This document shows positions 13,322-19,958 of a DNA stretch of 19,958 nt, piece after piece. The notes beneath the pieces were generated by a model that searched no databases, was not told where the DNA came from, and saw only the letters and a program-made list of their open reading frames with translations. Both the position numbers and the translations under genes were made by a program. Each line of letters opens with the position of its first letter. The stretch's first letter is position 1. Source of the stretch: Oscillospiraceae bacterium (GTDB lineage: Bacteria; Bacillota; Clostridia; Oscillospirales; Oscillospiraceae); NCBI GenBank assembly GCA_902802215.1, contig CADCLH010000008.1:1-19958 (forward strand), written 5' to 3'.

Positions 13322-15622
13322 ATGAAGTCTGACCGGCGGGAAAACAGGCGCCTGCGGGTGCTGATGGTGGAGCATCATTCGCCCGGAAACCGCTATGTGC
13401 TGGAGCTGGCGCGGGAGTTGAAAAACGAATGCGACCTGACGATCTTCTGCAATCTGCACGCGGACTTTCAGGAAGAAGGGATACGCTGGATCCGCCGCTT
13501 TTACGACGGCGGAAGGGGCAAGGCCGGCGCGGTCGCGGATTACGGCCGGACGCTTGCGGAGCTCGCCCTTCTCATCGGCGCCGGCGGCTTCGACGTGCTG
13601 CATATCCAGAGCTTCAAGAAAGCCTCCGCCGAGATGCAGCTCTATCTCCGTCTGCGCAGGTGCTACAAAAAGCTGGTCATGACGGTCCACAATGTGCTGC
13701 CGCACGAGCCGGCTCCGGGCGACCCGGAGCTCTACGGCCGCTTTTACCGCGCCTGCGATCTTCTGATCGTCCACAACGAGGCCTCCCGGGCGGAGCTGAC
13801 GGAGAAGTTCTCCATTCCGGCGGAGAAGGTCGCGGTGATCCCGCGCGGCCTGTATACCACCTACAGCGCCGATCCGGGCGTCCGCAGAGAGGACGGCCGC
13901 ATCTGCTTTTTGAACTTCGGCCGGATCCGGCCCTACAAAGGCGTCGACATCCTGCTGAAGGCCGTCTCCCTGATGGACAAAAAGGACCGGGAGAAATGCC
14001 GCTTCGTCATCCGCGGGGAACAGTACCCCAAGCTCGACCCGACGGATTACGCCGCGCTCATCCGGCGCTACGGCATTGAGGACTGCGTCGAGTTCTCCAA
14101 CACACGCGTCCCGGAGGAGGAGATCCCCTCGCTGATCGGGAACGCGGATTTCCTGCTGTTCCCCTACCGGAAGATCTACGGCAGCGGCGTGCTGCTCATG
14201 GCCTACACCTACGGCGTCCCCGTGGTCGCCAGCGACGTGCCCACCTTTGTGGAGGGGACGGACGGCGGCAAGGCCGGCATCCTCTTTGAATCCGAGAATC
14301 CCGCGGCGATGAAGGATGCCCTGCTCCAAGCCATGGCGACGACGCCCGCCCGGCGCGAGGCCTACCGCGCCGAGATCCGCCGGATCTGCGAGGAGCGCCA
14401 CAGCTGGAAGGTGACGGCGGCGCGTACGGTCGGCGCGTTCAGGGCGCTGCTCGATCCGGGATCGGACATGCCCGGCGCTGCGCCGGACATCACGGCCGTC
14501 GAAGCCTTCGTCCGCGGCTGCGCCGACGCGCGTCTGGAAGAATTCACGGCGCTCGGGCACGCCGCCGCGGGCCGCAACGGCCCCTATGATTACCGGGACA
14601 CCCCGGTGCGGAACACCGCCCACTGGCTGATCACGTATTCCTACCTCTGGAAAACGACCGGGGACGCGCGCTACGAGGCCGTGTGCCGCCGCTTCGGGAA
14701 GTATCTGCTGGACGAGCAGGCCAAAAGCGCCTCCGGCGCCGTCCGCTGCATCGACGATCCCAGAGCGGACAGCATCAACGGCGTGATCGGTCAGGCCTGG
14801 ATAATCGAGGCTCTGGTCTACGCCTTCGAGGTGTTTCGGGACGAGGCGTATCTCGACTGCGCCGTGTCTGTCTTTCATTCCCAGCACTTCGATCCGCTCA
14901 CCGGCTTCTGGAAGCGCGTCGATCCGGACGGGCGCGAGCTCGGCTACGACTATACGCTCAACCACCAGGTGTGGTTCTGCCTGGCGGGGCTGCTGATCCT
15001 GCGGCACCGCCGGGATGAGGAGATCCGCCGCCAGGTCTCCCATTTTCTGCGGCGTGTCAGGCGGGAGTATTTCGGCGTCCATCCCGACGGCCTGATCCGG
15101 CATTACGGCCGCATGACGCGGTTTCGCCGTCCGTTCGCGGCGCTCTACGCGAAGCAGTATGTGAAATACGCCGGGCTGCGTCTGGGCGTCTTTGACCCGA
15201 AGAAGGTCGACCTCCTCACGCAGGAGGAGGGCTATCAGCTCTTCGAGCTCTTCGGCTACGCGCTGATCGCCCGCCTGCGCCCGGACGACCCGCTGTTCCG
15301 GACGAAAGCGTTCCGCAGAGCGCTTGCCCTCGGGACCGACACGGACCGCATGAACGAGCGCCTGGGCGTCGGCGATCCGGAGACGATGAATCCCTACGCC
15401 TACGGCTACAATTCCCCCGCCTTTGAGGAACCGCTCGTGGAGCTCCTGTTCACCGGGCGGGCGGATGCGGGGAAAACCCTCTCGCTGCTGGAGCTGCAAA
15501 AGCGGCTCTGCTACGACCCGGAGACCCGCCGCCTCGACAGGAACACCCGCGACCCCGAAACGCTCGCGGCGAGGCTGTACGAGTACGTGCACTTCTGCGA
15601 CTGCTGCCGGGGAGACAGATGA
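13322..15622 (+). CDS. GT4 glycosyltransferase fused to a predicted alpha/alpha-toroid domain
   Basis: A 766-residue two-part protein. Residues 10-375 are a GT-B fold glycosyltransferase of family GT4 type: VLMVEHHSPGNRYVLELARE near the start, TVHNVLPHEP (121-130), GRIRPYKG (200-207) and LFPYRKIYGSGVLLMAYTYG (279-298). This is the subgroup with SGVL in place of the first Glu of the E-x7-E motif. Residues 395-766 are a soluble helical domain with repeated NTAHWLITYSYLW, GVIGQAWIIEALVYAF and YTLNHQVWFCLAGLL segments, typical of alpha/alpha-toroids. From memory it resembles AglQ-like proteins of glycosylation clusters; this is a tentative link. It would act on the cytoplasmic face during repeat-unit assembly. 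GGAGGG precedes the ATG; the gap to the flippase gene is 25 bases. Confidence 0.8.
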   Translation: MKSDRRENRRLRVLMVEHHSPGNRYVLELARELKNECDLTIFCNLHADFQEEGIRWIRRFYDGGRGKAGAVADYGRTLAELALLIGAGGFDVLHIQSFKKASAEMQLYLRLRRCYKKLVMTVHNVLPHEPAPGDPELYGRFYRACDLLIVHNEASRAELTEKFSIPAEKVAVIPRGLYTTYSADPGVRREDGRICFLNFGRIRPYKGVDILLKAVSLMDKKDREKCRFVIRGEQYPKLDPTDYAALIRRYGIEDCVEFSNTRVPEEEIPSLIGNADFLLFPYRKIYGSGVLLMAYTYGVPVVASDVPTFVEGTDGGKAGILFESENPAAMKDALLQAMATTPARREAYRAEIRRICEERHSWKVTAARTVGAFRALLDPGSDMPGAAPDITAVEAFVRGCADARLEEFTALGHAAAGRNGPYDYRDTPVRNTAHWLITYSYLWKTTGDARYEAVCRRFGKYLLDEQAKSASGAVRCIDDPRADSINGVIGQAWIIEALVYAFEVFRDEAYLDCAVSVFHSQHFDPLTGFWKRVDPDGRELGYDYTLNHQVWFCLAGLLILRHRRDEEIRRQVSHFLRRVRREYFGVHPDGLIRHYGRMTRFRRPFAALYAKQYVKYAGLRLGVFDPKKVDLLTQEEGYQLFELFGYALIARLRPDDPLFRTKAFRRALALGTDTDRMNERLGVGDPETMNPYAYGYNSPAFEEPLVELLFTGRADAGKTLSLLELQKRLCYDPETRRLDRNTRDPETLAARLYEYVHFCDCCRGDR

Positions 15623-15662
15623 CCGCGCGCAGCAGCGCTCAGACCAATCGGAGGCTTGCATC

Positions 15663-18600
15663 ATGTCCGCAGCCCGGATTTCCAGAGAACTGAATAACGA
15701 CGGCCCCGTGATCCGGCTCAGGCTGCTGCGCGTTCTGCCCGCGATCCCCGCGGCGCTCCTGAGCGCGCTGAGCGTCAGCGTGTTCTGCTACATGCGCGCT
15801 TTCGGGGAGGTCGGGCAGTATTTCAGCGGCGAGATGCAGGGTCTGCTGCGCGACAGCCTGTCCCTGAGCAGCCTGATCCCGGCGCTGCTCTTTCTGCTGT
15901 TCTATACAGTCACGTTTCACGTGCCGGGCAGGGTGCGCCCCGTCAGTGTGCTGACCGCGCTGCTGCTGGCCTTCTGCATGACGAGCGCGCTCGCGCTGGA
16001 GCACAGCGCTTCGCGGGAGCTCCTCCTTCCGATCGGCCTCGCGGGGAACGCGGCGGTGCTGCTGGGCTTCGCGCTGCCGATCTGCCTCTGCATCGAGCTG
16101 ATCTGGCTGCTCTGCGACCGGAAAACGCGCTACCGCATCTGGGCCGACGAGCTGGACATCGAGGCCGAAACGCACCTGTTCCTGGGCGCCTTCGGCTGCA
16201 TCCTGCTGCTCTGGCTGCCGATCCTGTTCCTGTGCTACCCCGGCAGCGTCCACGGCGATACCCGCGTCCAGATCATGAGCTGGCTCGGCCTCAGGCCGAT
16301 CACATCCGCCTATCCGTTGTTTACCACCGCGCTTTACGGTCTGCTGTACAAGGCGGGCGCGGCCATGGGCGGGCAGGCGAAAGCGCTGTTTCTGAACGTG
16401 ATGGTCCAGGCGCTGTTTACCGCCGCCGCCATGGGGCTGACGGCGGAGTATATCTGCCGCTACACGCGCTCCAAGCGCTGGTTCTGGCTCGCGGTCGTCT
16501 TCTTCGGCGTGCTGCCGGTCTGGCAGAGCGCCGCCCAGGTCGTGCTGCACAACGTGGCGCACACGGCCTGCTTCCTGCTGTTCTCCTGCGTGTATCTGGA
16601 GTGTCTGCGCAAGCGGGAGAAGCGTTGGCGCAACGTGCTTTTCCTGCTGCTGACGGCGCTTCTCATGACCGCCACGTGCAGACAGAGCTTTTTCATCGCC
16701 GCCGTCTGCATCCTCGTCGCGGCGCTCTGCCACCGGCGGGGCTTTATGCTGCCGTATCTGGCGATGCTTGCGGCCTTCATCGGACTGTTCCTCTTTGGCG
16801 GCGGCATGCTCAGCGCCCGGCTGGAGGTCCGTGAAGCCCGGACGCCGGAGGAGTATCGCCTCCAGCTGGAGAGGGCCGTCCTCTACCGCGACACGTTTAC
16901 GGACGAGATGACCGGGGGAGAGATCGCGGTCGTCGACGCCGCCCGGGCATGGGAGGCCGTCCTCCTCACGCAGGCGAAGCAAGCCGCGGACGGAGAGGAA
17001 GCGGCGGCCTCCGCCGTATGGGAGCCGTCGGAGAGCTTTCAGCAGCTGTACAGCCAGATGCGCCGCCGTCATCCGCGGTGGTTTATAAAGCAAGACTTCA
17101 TAAATGCCTGCGAGCACCTGAATCCCTGGTTTGACGGGGTGTCGTTTTACGGCTCCATCGACCGCGGGGAGGGCTTTCTGACGGCAAACTACAAGACGGG
17201 GCTGCATACAAAGCTCTTCGCGCTTTGGAACGGCTGCCTGAGGGTGCCCGTGCTCCGCCTTCTGATCGGGACCGGCCTGTATGTCTGGCTGCTGCTGATC
17301 GCGCTGGGCTACTGCATACGCAGACGCTCCGGGCTCGCCGCGCTGGGGCTGCTTCCCGCTCTGGGCGAGCTGGCCTGCACGCTTTCCGGCCCCGTCAACG
17401 GCGAGCTCCGCTGCGGCTATCCGCTCATCGCCGCGGTGCCGCTCTGCTTTGCGTGGGTGCTCTTTTCCGTCTCCAGAAGATCGCCGGAGGACCCCCGGCT
17501 GACGGGCCTCCGCTTCGCGGGTGCCGGGGACGGGGACGGGTCCGAGCCCGGCCTTTACGGACGCGAGGTACGCGCGGAGCAGGACCGGGAGTTCGAGCCC
17601 GGGGCGCTCCCCGAGGAAGCGCCCGGGGAGGGAAACGCGGAGACGTCCGAGCCCATCGGGGACGTCGGGCCCGCGCTCGGCTTCGTTATGGGCTTTATCC
17701 CCGTACCCCCGAGGCCGAAAACCTATCTGGATGTTCTGAAGGTCCTCGCCATCTTCCTCGTGCTCTGGAACCACACCTCCAGAGGCTTCGGGCTCTACGC
17801 CGAGGTGTTCGAGATGCCGCAGCACCTGCTGTACCTCTGCGCCTCCATCTTTGACAAGATCGCCGTCCCGCTTTTCTTCATGGCCTCCGGCGCGCTGCTG
17901 CTGGGCCGGGAGGAGAACTGGGGCCGGCTCCTCCGGCACAGGGTCCGTCGCTTTGCGCTCATCCTGCTGGCCGTTTCCGCCGTCAGCTACGTCTACTATT
18001 ATCGCGGGAACTCGGACTTTTCCTTCCTCGATTTCCTCGAGCGCCTGTATACCTGCCGCATCCTCACCCCGCTCTGGTATCTGTACAGCTACCTCGCCAT
18101 GCTGCTGATGCTCCCCTTCCTGCGAAAGCTCGCCCGCTGCATGCGGGAGACGGACTATTTCTGGCTACTGGGCCTGTACACCCTGACGCAGCTTCTCGCG
18201 GTGGCCGATTACTTCTGGTTCAAGGGGACCTTCTTCCACAGCTCGGACTTCTATCTCTTTACCAGCTGGAACTATGTGCTCTATGCCCTCTTCGGCTTCT
18301 ATATCGACCGCGTCATGCCGAAGAGCCGCCTGGACGCGGAAAACCTCGCCCTGCTGCTGATGCTCGGCGCGCTGGGGGTCGGCGCGACATACCTGCTCAC
18401 GGAGCAGAAGATGCAGATCCTGGGCGAGTGGTCCACCGATACCTCCCAGAGCTTCTTCAATGCCTTCATCGCCTTCCCGAGCATTGCGGTGTTCTTCGCC
18501 GCAAAGTTGTGGTTCACGCGCCATCCGGCCGGCGACCGGGCCGCTGCGGTCTGGTCCCTTCTCGGGACCGGGACCTTCGGCACCTACCTGTTTGAACGTT

Positions 18601-18899
18601 ACTGGCGCGATACCGCCTGGCCCGTCTATGAAGCCGCTTCCGGACGGCTCGGCTCCTTCGCGGGCTCGCTGCTCCATATCCTCGCGGCCTGCACGCTCGG
18701 CATTCTGGCGACGCTTCTGTACAAGCTCCTGACCGGGCTGCTGAAGGTCCTGTTCCTGGGACAGGAGAGGCGCAGGGTCGCCAAGCGGAAAAAGCCGCCG
18801 CTCACCTATACGGTCCCCGAGGAGGACATCTCCGATCTGGAGGAGATGGAGACCCTTCTGGTCAGCAGACACCGGAGGTCCAGACCGCCGGAGCGCTGA
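15663..18899 (+). CDS. DUF6020-like membrane protein fused to an acyltransferase-3 domain
   Basis: A 1078-residue fusion starting at 15663, where GGAGG (15650-15654) is well placed; the frame is open further upstream, inside the previous gene, but without such a site. Residues 1-600 hold about twelve helices, with CYPGSVHGDTRVQI (191-204; D199) early in the first outer loop, the PG...D pattern I associate with DUF6020, resembling GT-C membrane glycosyltransferases. A Gly/Glu-rich linker (about 617-670) leads to an acyltransferase-3 domain beginning TYLDVLKVLAIFLVLWNHTS (687-706), with the conserved His at 704 and PLFFMASGALLLG. That family acetylates or otherwise acylates surface sugars. A charged cytoplasmic tail follows. 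Likely modifies the lipid-linked repeat or polymer at the membrane. Confidence 0.78.
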   Translation: MSAARISRELNNDGPVIRLRLLRVLPAIPAALLSALSVSVFCYMRAFGEVGQYFSGEMQGLLRDSLSLSSLIPALLFLLFYTVTFHVPGRVRPVSVLTALLLAFCMTSALALEHSASRELLLPIGLAGNAAVLLGFALPICLCIELIWLLCDRKTRYRIWADELDIEAETHLFLGAFGCILLLWLPILFLCYPGSVHGDTRVQIMSWLGLRPITSAYPLFTTALYGLLYKAGAAMGGQAKALFLNVMVQALFTAAAMGLTAEYICRYTRSKRWFWLAVVFFGVLPVWQSAAQVVLHNVAHTACFLLFSCVYLECLRKREKRWRNVLFLLLTALLMTATCRQSFFIAAVCILVAALCHRRGFMLPYLAMLAAFIGLFLFGGGMLSARLEVREARTPEEYRLQLERAVLYRDTFTDEMTGGEIAVVDAARAWEAVLLTQAKQAADGEEAAASAVWEPSESFQQLYSQMRRRHPRWFIKQDFINACEHLNPWFDGVSFYGSIDRGEGFLTANYKTGLHTKLFALWNGCLRVPVLRLLIGTGLYVWLLLIALGYCIRRRSGLAALGLLPALGELACTLSGPVNGELRCGYPLIAAVPLCFAWVLFSVSRRSPEDPRLTGLRFAGAGDGDGSEPGLYGREVRAEQDREFEPGALPEEAPGEGNAETSEPIGDVGPALGFVMGFIPVPPRPKTYLDVLKVLAIFLVLWNHTSRGFGLYAEVFEMPQHLLYLCASIFDKIAVPLFFMASGALLLGREENWGRLLRHRVRRFALILLAVSAVSYVYYYRGNSDFSFLDFLERLYTCRILTPLWYLYSYLAMLLMLPFLRKLARCMRETDYFWLLGLYTLTQLLAVADYFWFKGTFFHSSDFYLFTSWNYVLYALFGFYIDRVMPKSRLDAENLALLLMLGALGVGATYLLTEQKMQILGEWSTDTSQSFFNAFIAFPSIAVFFAAKLWFTRHPAGDRAAAVWSLLGTGTFGTYLFERYWRDTAWPVYEAASGRLGSFAGSLLHILAACTLGILATLLYKLLTGLLKVLFLGQERRRVAKRKKPPLTYTVPEEDISDLEEMETLLVSRHRRSRPPER

Positions 18900-18947
18900 G
18901 AGCGGTCCGTCCGCGAAAACAGATTCCGTATGAAAGGAAACCGCGCA

Positions 18948-19958
18948 ATGAAGCTTGCGATTCTCTGTACCATGATGAAGCGCTTCGGCATGAAGGGCTT
19001 CTACAACAGTCAGGAGATCGGACTCGGGCGGGCGCTGGCCGAGCTGGGACATACGGTCGTGATCTACAAGGGCGTCAAGGACAGAAAACAGGTCGAGACG
19101 GTACAGCTCGGCGAGCGGCTGACGGTCCGCTACATGTTCATGCCCTATTTCGGGGCGCACGGCTGGATGCGGACCGGCCTGCTGGACAGAGACCTGGACG
19201 GGCTGTTCTGCTTTGCAGACCAGCAGATCTTTCTGCCGCATGTCGCGGCCTGGTGCAGAAGAAACGGCGTCGTCTTCGTCCCCTATGTCGGCACCACCTA
19301 CAGCCTGTATGTCAACACGCTGCGCGGAAAGGTCATGGATACCGCGTTCGCCTGCACGACGCTCCGGCTCTATCGGAAGATCCCCATCCTCGCCAAGACG
19401 GAGGCGGCCAAAAAGGAGCTGGAAAACCTCGGCGTCGACGGCAGCCTGATTTCCCTCGCGCCGGTCGGTCTGGATACCGGCGTGCTGAAGCAGGACTTCC
19501 TCTCCGCCGACCGGGCGGCGCTGCGAAGGGAGCTCGGCTTTGAGGAGGACGACGTGATCCTCTGCAACGTCGCGCGGCTGGAGGAGGACAAGCGCCCTCT
19601 CGATCTGCTGAAGGTCTTTATGGACGTCAGGGGAAAGAAAAAATTCAGGCTCCTGATGGTGGGCAAGGGCGCGCTCCGGCAGGCGGTGGACGAGAAGATC
19701 GCCGAATACGGGATCGAAAAAGAGGTGACGATCCTGCCGCGGGTCCCCTATGCGGAGATGTGGAAGATCTACACGATTTCGGATTACTACCTGAACATGA
19801 GCGAGGTGGAGATCTTCGGCATGGCCATCATGGAGGCCGTGTATTACCGGACCTCGGTGGCGGCGCGCCGCGCGATCGGCCCCTCCCTGACGCTCAAGGG
19901 CATGCGGGGACACCGGCTGTGCGACAGCGACGCGGAGATCGAAGCGTGGATCACCGGG
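18948..19958 (+). CDS. GT4 family glycosyltransferase (partial, C-terminus cut by window edge)
   Basis: An open frame of 337 codons from ATG at 18948 to the right edge with no stop. The protein begins MKLAILCTMMKRFGMKGFYN, with the Gly-rich loop of a GT-B N-domain (GFYNSQEIGLGRALAELGH). The C-domain has NVARLEEDKRPLDLLKVF, LMVGKGALR and NMSEVEIFGMAIMEAVYY, which contains the GT4 E-x7-E motif (EIFGMAIME). It would add a sugar to the lipid-linked repeat unit in the cytoplasm. AAAGGA lies about 9 bases upstream; an in-frame ATG at 18930 has no ribosome binding site. The gap after the acyltransferase fusion is 48 bases, with no terminator. Confidence 0.88.
   Translation, partial: MKLAILCTMMKRFGMKGFYNSQEIGLGRALAELGHTVVIYKGVKDRKQVETVQLGERLTVRYMFMPYFGAHGWMRTGLLDRDLDGLFCFADQQIFLPHVAAWCRRNGVVFVPYVGTTYSLYVNTLRGKVMDTAFACTTLRLYRKIPILAKTEAAKKELENLGVDGSLISLAPVGLDTGVLKQDFLSADRAALRRELGFEEDDVILCNVARLEEDKRPLDLLKVFMDVRGKKKFRLLMVGKGALRQAVDEKIAEYGIEKEVTILPRVPYAEMWKIYTISDYYLNMSEVEIFGMAIMEAVYYRTSVAARRAIGPSLTLKGMRGHRLCDSDAEIEAWITG

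Noticed and set aside
13181..15664. Minus-strand open frame of 827 codons opposite the glycosyltransferase fusion
   Set aside because: Shadow of a GC-rich gene on the other strand; no recognisable fold or ribosome binding site.
15639..17939. Minus-strand open frame of 766 codons opposite the DUF6020 fusion
   Set aside because: Gln/Glu/Arg-rich shadow sequence, antisense to a membrane protein with clear family motifs.

Overview
The window is GC-rich, has strong AGGAGG-type ribosome binding sites, short intergenic gaps and several ATGA stop/start overlaps. Together with the protein families present (a VTC-domain polyphosphate polymerase paired with DUF4956, DUF6765, a Wzz/BY-kinase fused as one chain, VanZ and DUF6020), this suggests a high-GC member of the Bacillota, most likely a gut-type Clostridia lineage related to Oscillospiraceae. 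That placement is an inference from gene content. No rRNA, tRNA, CRISPR array, insertion sequence or phage gene is visible.

Left part (1-3466), all on the minus strand. A three-gene operon runs from a good extended -10 promoter at 3511-3539: a small four-helix membrane protein, a DUF6765 protein with conserved His/Asp motifs, and a DUF308/HdeD-like membrane protein. It ends at two back-to-back hairpins (1203-1266). A second unit follows: a VTC-domain polyphosphate polymerase whose ribosome binding site lies in a perfect inverted repeat, overlapping by 17 bases a DUF4956 membrane protein that runs off the left edge.

Right part (3629-19958), all on the plus strand. A sigma-A-like promoter at 3629-3657 starts one long exopolysaccharide operon with no visible internal terminator. 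Its first two genes, coupled by a 4-base overlap, are the most unusual. The first is a MotA/TolQ-type ion-channel subunit with a cytoplasmic EAL (cyclic-di-GMP) domain fused to its C-terminus. The second is a MotB/TolR-like partner that keeps the short N-terminus, one helix and its Asp, but carries a Thr-Pro/Gly stalk, about four Cna-B/SpaA-like immunoglobulin-type domains and a second membrane helix instead of a peptidoglycan-binding domain. Then come a Wzz/BY-kinase with a long disordered tail and extra membrane helices, a 66-residue single-helix protein, a VanZ-family protein, a Wzy-type polymerase, a Wzx flippase, a GT4 glycosyltransferase fused to a predicted alpha/alpha-toroid domain, a DUF6020 membrane protein fused to an acyltransferase-3 domain, and a second GT4 glycosyltransferase cut by the right edge.

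Working model (inference): this is a Wzx/Wzy-dependent surface polysaccharide locus in which assembly or surface behaviour is coupled to an ion-driven 5:2 rotary-type complex. Its cytoplasmic side would sense or hydrolyse cyclic-di-GMP, and its extracellular side would present Ig-like domains to the wall or the polymer. The EAL domain has a degenerate loop-6 motif and may be a sensor rather than an enzyme. No priming sugar-phosphate transferase is seen in the window; it may lie further downstream.
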